64,000 bases of DNA from Aptenodytes patagonicus. Lineage: Eukaryota > Chordata > Aves > Sphenisciformes > Spheniscidae. The stretch lies in assembly GCF_965638725.1 (NCBI RefSeq), contig NC_134953.1:35578854-35642853 (forward strand). Reading direction: 5' to 3'. Positions 41,501-56,190 of the stretch are shown here, one piece after another. The notes beneath the pieces are model-generated. The model was not told the DNA's origin. It saw nothing but the letters and a program-made list of their open reading frames with translations, and made no database searches. Made by a program: the position numbers and the translations under genes. The first letter of the stretch is position 1. Every line of letters starts with the position of its first letter.

Positions 41501-42115
41501 TCTTCAGCAGGAAAAAAAAGAAATCTGTATAATTGCCCTTTTCTAAGATGGGCATCTAAGATGGTCAAATTGAAAAGGCCAGTTAACCTTCATCTAGTTC
41601 CCCTGCTCCAGTAACATGGACTACAAGCAGATCACTTCCCATGGAGTGCAGCCCTCACCAACCACAGGAAAGGGCAGTCCAGAATGGGCTAAAGAGTATC
41701 AACTCCTTGTCACCACACTGCTGATCAGGCAATCCCATTTAATCTTGATGATGTGACTGCAACACATTTACAAGGCACCCTAATTCTCATTTTGAGTTCT
41801 TGACCCAATATATAGAACACTCAAACAGCCTATATCCTCTCCTATCCAACTTCATTTTATAAAGCCATTATTTAATACATGCACTAACAAACCTCATGCT
41901 TAGGTATTTTCTACATTTTCTGGAAAAAAGAAAGCTTTCTTTGTTTGCTATCTCTAACATCTATTTCTAACATCTCAACCAAATGAAGTGTTTCTGTTGC
42001 AACTAGTTCAGAATTGTTTTGGGAAAGAGGAAGATACTCTGTAATTTCCATGGTGGAAATTTTAATAAACAGCACCCTCAAGAGGATTAGAACTCACTTC
42101 CTTCACTGTTTGGTT

Positions 42116-42165
42116 AAAAAAAAAAAAAAAAGAAAAAAAAAAGAAAGGAAAAAAAAAGGAAAAAA
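42116..42165 (+). repeat. A-rich tract with G interruptions
   Basis: About 50 bp of A with occasional G, the longest A-rich run in the window. AATAAA lies at 42064-42069, about 47 bp upstream. It could be the tail of an old retrocopy, although that distance is long for a polyadenylation site and no gene body is recognisable. Confidence 0.85.
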
Positions 42166-44298
42166 GTCAGTTGCTAGGCTACTGCTTTTGAATACAACCA
42201 GAATAATTTCCAAGGGTTATTTAAGGTGTTTAACTACAGAACAGATACTGTGCGGGAATCCATTTATGCATTAATACCCCCAGTCACAAGTGCTACTGTG
42301 GTGGCCCTGAGGCATCTGCATGGTTTAGTGTGAAACTGAGGCTCGCCAAGATCAAACAGGCAATCAGTCCCCATTATGAGAGGGGGTGACTTCGGAAAGG
42401 GATGAGGAGGCAGGCTGCTTTGGGGCTCCCTGTTGCTTTGCACATTTGGGAAAGTCCTTGTGAGAAAAGCTAATGCAATGAGAGGTCTCATGTTTTGTTC
42501 TGAGGGCGATGAGTCCCATGGCCACGCTGGCTGGTGGGCTGAAGGCATGAGAGCACACCTGGACTGTTTCTTTACACTACACCAGGATAAGACCCGGACA
42601 CATACTGTGGACATTGGGAAGGAAGCATAGCAGCTATACCCCAACACTGGGTAACGGGAGGACTGACTGGAACTAAGGGCACACTGCCAGTGCCCTTCGT
42701 CCCCAGGATGGATAGGAGGTCATTAGCTGGGGGCAGCTGCCAGGAAGATTACAACCTCTGCCCATGCAAATCTCAGCCTGAGCCAAGTCATCTTCAGAGT
42801 CTTGAAGGAGAGCAACTCGTGTGATATGTCTGGATTTAGTAGTGAAGAGATCTTAAAAATCATGTCTCAGAACAGAAATTGGATGTGCTGAGGAACAACC
42901 ACAATTTGTGCAGCATCAGAAAAGTCACTCTGGTGCTTCATTCTACCATATGGAGTGTATATATTTTCTTTGCAGAAGTAACACCGTCCAGATGTCTTCC
43001 CTCTTCCACTCATTCTTTCCAACTGAACACATATCATATCAATACCACTAAAACTGATTTGCTGGCTTCTTAGTGATAACTTCACTGAAAAGGAAGATTT
43101 CCAAGAATACCAGAACACTAATGTTAAATACAGCAGTAATTTACAGAGTGAATAAATTTTATTCCCATTTGGATGTTTCTCTCCAATGTGTTGACAATGG
43201 TCAGGTACAGGAAATTAGATCTTTGATATTAGGTTTAAAAAGAATCTTGCAAAAATAAAATAAAACCTTGAGAATGAAAAGTCAATTAAATAATTCAGAA
43301 TAATTATTTTACACTTAATTTAGTAAACCGATTTTCAAAGGTTATATGTCGGGTTCTCTCTCTGCTGCAAAATTGCACTCAGAGTTTGTTGTACTGGCAA
43401 ATGCTATTATTTAGCCTTTTTGTTTTAATTATGAGCACTTTCTCTGTGCTTATCAATTTCTAGGAGAATGTTTATGGATTAAAAAGATATCCTTACCATT
43501 TAAAAAGTCACTGTGATCTAAGGAAGCCTAAGCAAGGATAGACTTCTGAAGAGTAGCCGGAGTCATGCCTAATGTTGTTTCAGAAGAGAGTGAATTCCTA
43601 GATGGAGTACCCAGCCAGATACAGATGTGACTGGAACTGTCAGAAAGCACATTTAATCCACCTGCCAAAAGGAAGCTGCTTTGTCAAATCAGACCTGACA
43701 TTTCAGAAATGTTTTCACAGTTACACTTTGGTATGAAGAACTATTTTTAAACTACTTTTTAAAAGCATTCTTATTACTTTTTTTAAAAATCTAGATGCTT
43801 TTACTAAAGCTAGAAATGAGATGACACGTATATGCTGAAGAAAACTTGGGCAGAAATAACTCGTATCTGATCATTATTCCCTGGAACAACAATAAACAGC
43901 TGCTTATCTGTGATTGTGCTACTTGGCTGTAGCATTAATGTAGATATCAAGACTTTCAAGACTCACATTAATGTAAGCTCCACAAATTATCCACTATACA
44001 CGCATGAATGGCTCTGGTCCCATTATTCTGAGATAATTCATTTCCTCCCCTTCTCCCAAGTTTTACTGCCCTTTCTTGGCATGTCTGGCCAATTTTCTGA
44101 CATGAAAGCCTTACTAAAACATACTGATTGCTTACTTTACTTGCCATGTACAGCAATTTTGGTTAATTATTTTAAAATCCATATATATATACATCTCTTT
44201 ATATATAGGCTCCATATGAATAAGAGAGGCTAATACATAGCAATTACCTCCATCTTCTAATTGCTTTACTAATTTTATTTGAGATTAAAATGGGCAGG

Positions 44299-44326
44299 AA
44301 ATCTTAATAACTGTTAATTAAGATTT
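44299..44326. repeat. Perfect 10-bp inverted repeat, 8-bp spacer
   Basis: AAATCTTAAT (44299-44308) and ATTAAGATTT (44317-44326) flank AACTGTTA. AT-rich composition makes a chance origin likely. Confidence 0.8.
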
Positions 44327-47300
44327 ATTTTTCACCCTTCCAGAGTAGCATAATATACTGGGGTAGAAATACAGCTTAACCTACATTTCACACTCAGTCA
44401 TATTCGTTTTTATGCTGTAGTTAACAAAGGTGTTCATGAATCAGCTGAAAATCTCAATTCATAGTTGGATGACACTTTTTTTCAACTAACAACAATCCTC
44501 AGCTACAAATGCCAAACAGGAAGAGCACATCTGTGAAAAACAAGCCTCTTAAACTGAACGAATGAATAACAATGATGTGTGGGTTGTGCTTTCTATGCAG
44601 CAAACTCTGGGAAGACCTTTCTGTGAACAGCTATCTGATAACAATTGAAGACGCTTTGGTGTTCCTACTCGCCTCCCACAGCCCTTTGTATCAGCAGCTC
44701 AGCAGAGAGAGTCTGACAGCAAGATTCCTTTGCCATTTGAAATTTCAGGTACTGTAACTCAGCTCAGTGCTGCACAAAGGGACCTCTACTGAGTGGCTGT
44801 GTGTTTGTACAGAAGAGACAGAAATTTCTCAATGGCTGGGCCTTAGTGTGCCACACAAGTTGTTATCTACGAGTTATCCCAACTGAATCACCCTCTGCTA
44901 AGTAACCTTTCATCACCTTGGTCTCCCTGACTCACACACAGCAGCACCCTCATTTCCAATAAACAAACTAAAGCTTTACAGCACCTATCTAAAGCCCTAC
45001 CAATGCTGTACACAAGAATCTATGCTGCATGCAGTTCCTCTCCCAGTGAGTTGCAAGGGCAAGAAGAACAAATCACCTGTGCTTAAAGCACCATTAGGTT
45101 CTCAAATACCATGCTGAAAACCGTAATGTACAAGTCTATAAAAATGGAAGGGAATAGAACAGGATAAAGTTCATCTTCACCTCCAAAGCTTAGTGTAAGA
45201 GGCATTTCCCCATCATTCTCATAGGCCCACCAGAGAGATGTTAGATCTGAATATAAAAATGTAGAAGTATGAACATGAGCAAATCATAATCAACTTGCAA
45301 GGTGCAGTCTGCCATAAACAATCCCCCCTCCCTTTTTTGCATCCGTAATATTAAGGAATAACTAAAAGTTTTGCAACACTTCATTCATCATATCAGAGAC
45401 TGCTGCAGAGAGAAAGGACAAGAACATTAGCACTGGCAAATTCACATTGCTCTTTTTCCTCAAGCCCCACACCAGTATTTACATAATCCAGCAGTATAAA
45501 AACAAGGAACCGTCAGAGTTCATCCCTGAAAGAAATCCCCTTTGACTGCTAAAAGGCAGACCCCCTTAGCCCTGAAGAGCAGACTGAAGCTGTGCAAAGC
45601 TTCTTACATCAAGAAAAGGGCCACACATTTTAGATAGATGTAACAAACACTTTTAATTTTGCAGAAAGTTCCCTTCCATCTCAGCAGAGGGACAGTTCTC
45701 AAACACTTCAGTGACATGAGAAACAGGCTCTGATCTGCTCACTTTCCTTCTTGCCAAAACAGGCTACAATTTGCCAAATACATGAGACCATTTTTTCCCA
45801 GCCACTTAAAATCCCAGTCACTGGAATCAGAGTCTGACAACAGTTAATTTATTTGGACTCCGACCTCATCGACACACTAGAGCTCCAGGCTGTAGCATAA
45901 TCTCAGCATTTTTCTCTCCTGAAAAACAGATGCTACTAGGAGGAAATAACTTTAAGTGCTCTGCAGCAATTGCCACATTCCCAAAGACAACTTCTTCTCA
46001 TCCCTTCCATCAAAAAAAATGACCAAAATAGAATCTTTCTATAGACTCCTCGGAGTTTCTATCCATGGTTTTCCATGCCTACACTTGACAGCATTTGTCC
46101 AGCTATAATTAAAGATGAAAAGATGAAACAACACTGTTTAAAGTCACCAAATCTCTGATGGGTTTTCTCCTATCCCAAATCTGTGAACGTGAAGGAAAAG
46201 AGCTTGCTTTACAGAAAAGATTGGAAATGCATGTTAGATGCAATGTGCTATTATAGTGATGAATTGCACTGTCTAAAAGTCAAAGCACAGGTCTCTGGGG
46301 TACAACCCACTGTTCTGTTCCTGCCAACTGTACAAGGGACACTTGTATCCAGTGCTTCTGATTTCCCCACCTGTAAAAATGTGAATAAATAACTGCTTAA
46401 CACAGATGTTTCAACATCCATTGCCTTAGCATTTGCAAGCTTTTACAGGTCTTAGGCTAGAAAGCACTCACAAAAGCTGAAAGTAATATTAGTTTAGATC
46501 ATATTTTCTGCATTTTTTGTCCTCTCGTTCTTAATTTTGAAGGACAACTGCAATTGCAGTTCATCCATTTAGGCTTATCCTAAAGTCATTATTTGTTATG
46601 ATGCTGTTCCTGCCTTCAGCTACAAAGAAAATGACTATCCCTACCCCCTCACAGGCAGGATTAACAGCCACAGAAAATGAGTTATGGCTAGTCTAACTGA
46701 CAGGAGCTCAGAAGCAAATTCATTTTCAGAAGTCCACCTAAGCCCAGCAAAGAATTCTGCACCCTGTGTCTTCCTAATTCTTCCTCACAGCTACGTAAAG
46801 AAAGTACACAATGTGTTTTTCTTCATCACCAGTCTGCACACTCAAGACACATGCTGAGACCTATTGGTGCTAAAGGTAGCATGTGAACTAAGTGGTGCAA
46901 CACTATACAGAGCTTGTGCATTCACACCTAATTATTTTTTTACATAAAGAATATATTAAAAATATTGTCGGCACGGGTGGATCATTTTATTTATAGGTGT
47001 AATAATAATTATTTTATTTATGTCTCTGTCCATCTCCAGGTAAGCAGGGTAGAGGGAAAAAGAGGCTAGTTTTCAGTGAGACTGTTTACAAATACATTTG
47101 TACCAAATCAGTGGTAACCAGCCTCATAATTTTTTTTCCAATCCATAGTTTCACCTTTCTTAACAGAATAGGTGCCAGATGGAGCTGCATGGGCATATTT
47201 TGGCTGAATTTAGTTTAGAAGATTCATAGATCCTGGCCTGACTGTTTTTAATGCCCTTTATCAGTAGATTGATGGGTATGCTCATCCACCTTGCTCACAA

Positions 47301-48420
47301 CTGAGCTGTTATCCAGGTAGCCTATGACTGCTATCAGCTTTTGCCCACTAGACACTACTGAAGAAATTATCCTTGAATCAGCTGAAGACAAGACGTTGTG
47401 GGATAAAAATATAGACTAGATGCTGATATTCTACACAGTGCTTATACAGACTAACACCACACAACAATGATCTCCAAGCAGCCTTCCAAAGTGGTAATAT
47501 TTCAGTTTAGAGATCAGCGTACAGTTTCCAACCAAATACACTTCAAAATCACAAGCCATGTTAAAAAACACATGGCACCTCTGTTCTGAAAATATTTTGG
47601 AGAGATCTGTTTTTTGAAGTTGTTGTAGTGTAAAAATTTACTTACCTACCTGCAGCTGCAGTGAAAAAATGATAGTGCTCTCCATGATTCACAGTAATCA
47701 AGAAATGAAAACTAAATACATTAAATTCTCACAAAAAGTGAGAGAAGATATGAGGCAAATAACAGACATACAACAGCTGCAGCTTTTCAACATGGGACTG
47801 CAGAACACACTGTAAGTGTGCTTCATGTCATATACAATGAGTGACACATACCGCAAGTCATTGGGAACATTCAGCATGTTACAAATGAAGCACGTGTGTT
47901 CTGCTCTGTTTTGTGTCCAGCTCTGAGTGCAAGAACACACACGGCTGAAGATCCAAGTGTGCATTCCTGCTACTACAAACAGCTCCACTGAGATCCATAA
48001 AGAATTTCCTACACAGATCCAGGCTGTAGGATCAGTGCCTCAGTCGCTTCTTGCCACAAATATCAGGAAAACAATGACACATCTCTCAAAGTTTACCTGG
48101 AGAGCATCTCCTTACCTTGCTTCATGAGCTCAAGCCTAAGGATTTAAAGCTTTTTTGTAAAATCTGGAAAGTCTTTATATGTTTAACGAAATACTTACGA
48201 GTATGAAGACAGTATTACTGTCTTCAGTACCTCCTCTACCAAACTGGAGTAGATGCTTTGCTAGATTAGGTCATATGTTACCTTTGCATATTAAAAAAGT
48301 AGATGGAAATACTGACTTACATTTATTTTAATACAATTGTGTAATTTGAGGTTTATACAGCCATGCATAAAGCATTTGTTATTCCACCTATAACAAAACT
48401 GATCCATTAACTCTGACAAT

Positions 48421-48451
48421 ATTTTTAGTACATATTTTTAGTACATATTTT
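48421..48451 (+). repeat. 13-bp tandem duplication
   Basis: ATTTTTAGTACAT is repeated head to tail at 48421 and 48434, followed by a partial third copy. Confidence 0.9.
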
Positions 48452-51400
48452 GTTACAAAAGCATTAAGACACGTTATGAATCATTCTGGCATTACGAGAG
48501 TTAATAGAATACTATATATTTTTCAGGATTATTAATATTTAGTGTCGTTCAGTAAATTAAAAAATCAAGTTTAACTAAGGTTAAAAATATCTGATGATAC
48601 AGTACATAGATGATTGTAAATGTATATTAATGAAGCTTTACACAATTGACTGGATATCTTTTCGTTAATCACTCACAAAACCATGCCAAACATATATCAA
48701 AGACGTCAGCTCCTTTTTCATCCAATCTTCCGACATTTCATTATTATGGTTACCTGATTAATGGATGCAATAATATATGTGGCATGATATGATATGTTCA
48801 CATTAAATTTTAATCAAATATTACTAAATTCAGAAAACATTAAGTAAATCATGACTGATGAGGCAATATTGCTGTACTGTCATATTGATGGTTAGAGAAA
48901 CTCACTATGGAGAGTTACAGATTAAGGAAGAGAAGTAAATCTTATGAGGAAATAGAAGTATCTCAACTTTAACTAGTTGGTTCTTTTAAAATTGCCTTCC
49001 AGCCAAAGGCTGAATATTAGATCCATCAAAAGTATTCCAGTGTCTGTAACTGATATGAATATTTTGTTTTCTTCTATTGCAAGTTCTTTCAATCCATTCT
49101 TTCAAAAGCATGGATTAACATATACTCTGCACAAGGGCCTTTCCCAAAAGATGATGGCCTTTGTATTGAAAAAAAACATTATTCCTCACTGCAGTTGGAA
49201 AAAATTAGCCAAATTTATTTAAAACCTTGCCATGAACTGAGAAGTGGGGTGTCAGGCACATGGAATACACTTGGTCTGTTCATTTCTACCCGAATTACGC
49301 TACTGTCGCTTTGCAGAAGGTGGACAGGGAGATGGATGCCGGTTAGCATTCACAGCCTAGATCTGCAAATGTAAGATGGTTTCATCCTGGAAAACCAGAG
49401 AATGTGCCTCTACTGCTGCAGACAGCAGCTTTCTTTTCAGCTTTAAGTCAGTAATGAACCTGTTCATCTGAAAATTTGGAACTCGTATTTGGCAATAATT
49501 CTATATTGCATTTTTAACTGGCAGCAAGGAAATAAAACACTGAACCAGCTTTTTACTGCTGTGTTTGAAATTGAGAAAGCTAATTGTATTTATCTACTTA
49601 CACTTCCTGTTCTAGTGAAAAGTCAGATAGGATTTGCTTATGTTGTCCTATGCCTGCCTTGGACATCCATCTCCCGCTCCCCCCGCCCCCGTAACTGAGA
49701 GATTCAACTTACAGTTTCGAGGCATTATTCTTTTTTTATAATGAACAAGTTATTTACCCAGAGAATAAACTCCATCTTATGAGAGTTAGATGACCCTTTA
49801 GAAGCTAAATGAAGAACCCTAAATACCAATACTGGAGGGAGTACTAGCTAAAAGACTGCAACAAAACAATTCAAGCAATAACCCACACTGAAAAAACTTA
49901 TTCCAAAGAATTTAGAGCTCCTAGAAATAGATATTCTCAGGGGTTAATTCTAAACTTTCAGTGTTATAATCCATGACTATGCTTGCATAGAATTTCAGTC
50001 CCATGGTACAGACTAAACAGCTCTCTCCTTTATTTGTTTGTACCTTAAAAACAGAAATGAAAAGAGTCTTGTCATATGACCACCTTTTTGGCAGACTCTG
50101 ATGCCAAGATATCAGACGTCACTGGATCTTGTTTTGAGTATGTGAAGTAGTGTACAAGTCCTGCTTAATTGCTTAATAAATTGTATTAAAAAATGTCGTG
50201 CATTGCATAGTGCTTGCCATGAGACCTTTCCAAACTCTATTTGCCCCTCCATGTCCTGGTTTCACTTTCAATCCCTTTTCTTGTCTTGAAAGATTATAAG
50301 GGGTGTAAGACTGCCTTGTATTATGTGGACATGCTTACCAGCAAGGGAAATCTCAGTACTAGTGCACTCCAAATAAATATTACTCAATTCTGCAGCTTTA
50401 CTCTGAATATTAAGAGCAATAAATATTTAACGTGTTTAGCTGGAATTTTTTTTAGGACAACTTGCTTTTTGCTAGAAGTCATTCCATATAAAGTATTTTA
50501 AGGGAAAGCATACAGATAATAAAGGGAGAGAGAAAAGGAAATTAAAATGCTAAAATGGATACAATGAAATTAATGACCAAATGGGATCAACTGGGAAGGA
50601 GCTCTGAATATTGATGCATCTTGATAGCTCAGTTGAGCTACTGGTTTCATACTGGTTAGATCTACGGCACAAGGATTTCAGTTAAACACCTTCTTGCCGT
50701 AAAAGTGGGTTTGGAATTTTTTAAGTGTGACTAGCTCATACAACATAAAGTGAACAGTCATGAGAATAATTAAAGCAAATCACTGTTATCTTCCTCCATA
50801 CCCAGATAAGTTTTATACAGTTACAAGATTAAAAAGCACAAAATTCCTGTGAGTGTAAGACCTAATCAAAATGGAAGAATACATCCAAACCCACAGCTCT
50901 CACCTCAGGCAAACTCCCACTGGTGTTGGCACCTCATGCGATGCAGAGAAGAGTGCAGACACTTCAAACAATTTGCCTGGAAAGGTTTGATCTACTCTCA
51001 CTTGATTAATTGAATGAGTATATTATAAGTCAGTCTTGCAGCTCTTGCTCTTCTCAGGAATGGAAACATACCAGAAAAAAAGAGGTAACTCGAGGTCCTC
51101 AGTAAACTTTCGATCACAGATTGTGATGTTATGGCTCAGGCCTCCAAAAAACTGCTGGCTTCCACTAGAATCCTCTGTTAAAATCAAGGTCCAGCTTTTA
51201 AAGATCTGACATAGCCTTGTAGTCTACAGGGTTGTGTCGAATACGAGACCTCTTGTCAGAAAGTCAACTTGAAATGGGCCTATTTCTTTGCATTTCAGTC
51301 TGAGAGAGGGAAGAAAAAACAAACCAGAAAATTTCTGGCTGAGCACTCAGGATAGGTGATGTTCATTGGATTTCAAAAAAGAGGCAGTTTGTATGGGCAA

Positions 51401-54343
51401 GGAAGGGAATAATTTTCTGTCCAGACAGAGGAACACAGCTGTGGAGTTAGGATAAGAGAGCCAGTTTAGAAAAAGAGCAAGGAATCAGTGCTTGTGATGC
51501 AAGGACAGAAACTTCATGTCCTTTAGCAAAGTAAAGCTGCTAAACAAACCTACTTTTGTCCAAGCTTTTTAAATCCCCAGAAACCAAAGCTGAAGTGTCT
51601 TTTATTTTTGTGGATAGGGCCAGCTGAGAGAAGCATTATTCAGCTGCCTGTGGCAGCATTTAGGAAGGCAGTAACAGAAGCAATGATGCAGCACTGGCCC
51701 TTTCAAAGATGAGCATGAGCAAAGCAGCAGATCTGAGTTGGGGAAATAGGGGCAGACCTGTGGGTTACAGGTGAGAGGGGATTTGTGGCAAGGGTGGGAA
51801 AGTGGTGAAAGGGACGGTGATGGCTTTACAGTAGAGCTGTAGGAGAGAATATATATTAAGAAATGTTAGGAAGAAACTTGGGGCAATGGAGCATGAGCGA
51901 AAAACATGGACATCCTCGCATACCCAAGTTTGGTTCTTCATCACCACTTTCAAATGGCCAGCTCTTTCTGACCCCCATTTTTGCTGTCAGAAATACGTCA
52001 GTCCTAGTCAATATAAAGGAAAAAGTCAGTATATCAACTGTTCATCATTATGCTCTCACAAATTACTGAAAATAGGAAAGCTTCTGCTCAGCTTAATACT
52101 GAGAGCTTATGAATACAAAGACAAACAGAGTTTTCCTGGTATCTTGCACCTGGACAAAGTAATGCAAAGGAATACTACTTAGCCTTTCACCATTCCTACC
52201 AACTCCTTTACCTAAATTAGTTGTACTGAGCAAAGAAATCACACTATAAATATAATTAGTTACTTGGAACCTGATCTAAAGCCTAATGAAATCAGCAGAA
52301 AGCTTACAGAGAGAATGAGCTATAAAGAAAATACTAGTTTGATTGCTGTGGGCAAAACTACTTTCAGATCTAAGCAGAGGATTTAGCTATTTTATTCTGC
52401 AAGCAATGAGAAAATATCTTCTTGATTCCAAAACTAAAATAAGAGACCTAATTAATTCTAGAGCACCACAGTCATATACATTACTTCTTAGTATGCAGGA
52501 ATCCAATAGTTTATTTTTTAAACAGTAATATTTAAAAACGCATTTAATTTAAATGGTTGTGGTTCCCCTTTTCAGTAAACACATGTGAAGGCATACATTG
52601 TGTTTAAATATAATAAATACAGCTAAAGTCATGCATCTGGGTCAATCCTCCGCATGTAATCAGGATTATGAAAATTTAGTTTTTCTTTCCTTATCTTTCT
52701 CAATAAATGGTCTATGTACAGATGACTGGAAATTTATTCAGACATGGTCTTGGTTGTGTTCTTGTTTTTTAACTCACCAGTTCTTTCTTCCCTGCAAATC
52801 TGACTGGTTTCTAATTCTATCAGCTGCTCTGGTAGCTAAGGAAAGTGCCAAACTGTGGTTGCCGATTTCTAAGCTGTGCTGAAGTTCTTTCAGAAACAAA
52901 ATTCTCATGCCAAGGCATACTAATTGCAAGTTTTCCTCCCATTTTAATGACTTGCTCTTTTGATTTTTGGTTCTGATTGCTGACCACATGTAATTATAAG
53001 GGAAAAGGTCACAGAGGACCTTGAGAGCCCAAAATCCAAACAGATACAAAAGAAGGGGGAAAGGTGACAGGAAAAGGTTTTCATTTAGTTTACACCTTCT
53101 CCAAGATTTCACTGTCCTGAACCTCCCAGCTCTCTGAATGAGGTTCCTTCAGCCCCAGTTGTCAAAGTCCTCCTTCATGCACTGCCTTGCCCAAAGCTCC
53201 TCTCAGGCATTCCCCGGAGGCAACCCAAAGAGACAAGGCACATCTAGGGGGAGATCCTGAAATCCGGTTATTCTGAAAAATCTGACAAATGGAAGGAGGC
53301 CCATCAGTCCGATGGCTCTGTATATGTGTGGTGGGAAATAAATTTTCAGAGGCATAGGGGAATCCCTTTTGTTTCAAAAGTGCTTCTTCAAAGAAACAGA
53401 CATCCCCATCTCTCTTTGAGGAAGGCACTGTGTGGGAGGCTCTGTGGGCCCTCCTACAATGCCATGACTGAGAAGCCTGTCTTTAACTGGAGCTTAACTG
53501 AAAATGCACAGTCCAGATAAAATGCAAAGGCACAAAGAGTAAATAAAGAAGTAGTCAATGCTAAGCAAAGTGTGGGCTGAGGAATTCTGCCTCCTAAGGA
53601 GGTGACAGTCAAATGAAGCTGGCTCATCATGTGTGTCAAAAGCAGCATCAGACAGGTAAATAGCAATTCTACACTTCCCTCCTACTCTAAAATTCCACTC
53701 TTAAAACACAGGGTATTTTAGGAAGCTTCCTGCTGACAGGCACATCCTGCCCAGAATTACATTTTAATAGTTCTTCTTTTAGACAAACATTTAATTTATA
53801 CTTATGCAGTCAACATGCTATTCCCATGCAGTAGGGAGGGGCAAAACATGCAAAACACAGAAAGGGCGGTAATGAAAAGAAATAATCATCCTGTTTTCAT
53901 TGATGAGTTTACAGATAATGTAGTAGACTATTTACTATGGTTTTGTTTTCTCTGGAGGGCAACTTTAAATCTCTTAGAACAACCTCTGTAGACACTGGGA
54001 GAAAATGGTAGCCACTTTCAGTTCAGTGCAATGGAGGTTAGCACGCCATCTGGAATGAATATGTGACACCCAGCACTGCAGGATCTTGGAATTTTGGACA
54101 AAAATCTACAAAGTGTCCCAAGACTATTCTCTGAGTAAAGGAGAACTTCCATACAAATTTAGATTTTGAACTAGCAATAACATCACTATATCACATTGCA
54201 ACTAAGGTTACACAGATAATGTTACAGGTTTCACTCGCTTTCCACAGCCACTTCAGGAATTGGCAACACGATGCTTCTTGAAGGACCAGGGCACAATGAT
54301 ATTTCATTTTGCCAAAGCCAGAAAATACTACCTATCCATCAGT

Positions 54344-54365
54344 AAAAAAAAAAAAAAAAAAAAAA
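54344..54365 (+). repeat. A22 homopolymer
   Basis: A pure A run. I recognised no mobile element on its 5' side. Confidence 0.95.
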
Positions 54366-55116
54366 TCACACTAGAAACTAAATAAGTTGAATACAACGTT
54401 GCAGATGGCAACACTGATGGTTCTGAAGCAAATCCTGCACATTACTAGCAGTTTTTAGAACATGAGATTTTAAGAAGTAATCTTGTCAGGTTTCTTTTTA
54501 TTTGCCTTCAGTTTTTTATCAGATTTAGATATAGAAAACAAAACATTGACACACAAGTCAAGGAAAATGCCCCATTTAAGCATCTGCTAACAGCCCCTGG
54601 ATGAGAAGAGGTATGGCCAGGTCCCCAGAGGGGCTTACAGTCACTGCCAGCCTTGCTGGAGGAACAGTAATGACCACTGATGGTTACATGAACAACAGGC
54701 ACACTGTAACACATTGGCTTGACTCAGCAACACGGCTCCTAAAACCTTTATTCTGTTGATACAATATTCCTCACTCCTTTAGCTCCCATTCCACAAGTGG
54801 TAAATCGGCCCAGCACCTTACTCCTTTTTCCACTAAAGAAATGTGTCTTGAAATGAACATTGACTGTCTCTTAAAACCCAATAAATTAAATTGCCTTTCC
54901 TGAGCCAGCAGCAGGAGTAATGGAAAACAATTCTCAGAACTAGTTTGTTTTATTTCTAAGAAAGTGTTTGACCTAATGATCTATTTTAGTAAATTGGTAT
55001 GATTTATGCAGAACTGATAAACACATAGTAAAAACCAGCTATGCAGCTACCTGTCATGAGTCAAACATTTTATGCAAAATTAAAAATTAGACACAAACAG
55101 ATCAGCAATATAGTTT

Positions 55117-55136
55117 AAATAAATAAATAAATAAAT
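55117..55136 (+). repeat. (AAAT)5 microsatellite
   Basis: Five perfect AAAT units. Confidence 0.9.
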
Positions 55137-56094
55137 GATCTGCAGTTCAGTCACCAAAGATGAAAAAAAAGAGTTAGTAAAGTGGCTAGAAATAACAGCT
55201 TGACAGTATGCAATTTAACTGCCAGCGTATCTAAAATCTCATCCTACATAATATTTAGCAAGATCATCAAAATTTGCCTCTGGATTAATGCAGTATGGAA
55301 AACAATAGTCAACGAGCTAAGTGTGTAAGATCTCACATACAGATGCAAGAGAATCAGTAAATTGTGACACAATTAGTGGGATTTTTCCTATTATAGCACT
55401 ACTGGCAAGAGAGAGAAAAAGGCCAGGCAGCACAGGGCTAAGGGTTAGAGAAGGACTTGTCATTATGAAGAGGAACAGTGACTAAGCGCGATGGTCAAGA
55501 TGGGAGTTATACTCCTACAGATGACAGATAAACGTTACCGCTTCATGAGTATGTGTCCATGAACTAAGAGGAAGGAAAACACAACAGTTTGGTACAACAA
55601 AACAATTAAATTTCATCATCTCATATGTCTGAGCGTAAGTACTGACAGTGAAGCGCCGAATAGCCTTTCTTCTTCGCCCTGGCTGACCTATCCCTTCAAT
55701 GACTGATATAAGACAACTTCACCTACCTGCTAGTCAATCAGTGGGCTCTAGATCAAAACCACTCTGGACTACATAGGATCTGACTTGGTGATATATAATT
55801 AAACCAAGTGATAGATAAGTTCTTGCAAATGAAAACAGGAACTAGCAAAGTATCTTTTGGAAGCTCCTTGCCTGAAGAAACTATCTTGTCTAACCACATA
55901 TGTTGGAAGGAAAACTCCCCCCAGCACTCCTGCGTTGCAAAGCTAGTCCCCATAGCACAGGGATAGCTGAGAGCTACGGCATATCAGGCCACATAGCCTC
56001 CCTCAGAGACTCACAGACACCACTCATGTCTGAGGATCACATCTACAAAGGGTACAAGGGGAATCCCAGACTTTCTTTACCTGCTGCTAATTAG

Positions 56095-56190
56095 CTTTTT
56101 TACTTCTTGTTTTCTAGCTGTCTCATCTTCCCCCCTACCTTCTATCCTCTTCTCTCTTCCCTTTTTTTCTTTCCCTTGTTCCCCTTTCAG
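56095..56190 (+). other. Long polypyrimidine tract ending in CAG
   Basis: About 95 bp that is overwhelmingly C and T, densest at 56121-56188, ends in CCCCTTTCAG at 56190. This is the shape of a very strong 3' splice acceptor. Alternatively it is a simple pyrimidine tract capable of triplex structure. Confidence 0.6.

Larger units (their letters stand above)
38570..56094. other. Intergenic sequence, no supported gene
   Basis: AT-rich DNA with GC-richer patches near 40,100-40,520 and 42,260-42,800. It contains an A-rich tract at 42116-42165, inverted repeats, a 13-bp tandem duplication at 48421-48451, an A22 run at 54344-54365 and an (AAAT)5 at 55117-55136. Frames of 133 codons (41131-41532, plus) and 139 codons (40115-40534, minus) match no family I know. 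I see no RNA gene. Confidence 0.55.

Noticed and set aside
41131..41532. 133-codon plus-strand open frame ending in a lysine run
   Set aside because: No family is recognisable and its ATG begins inside it at 41140. The poly-lysine end is just an A-rich run.
42330..42365. GAAACTGAGGC segment resembling the MIR SINE core
   Set aside because: The match is only about 11 bp, with no further MIR consensus around it.
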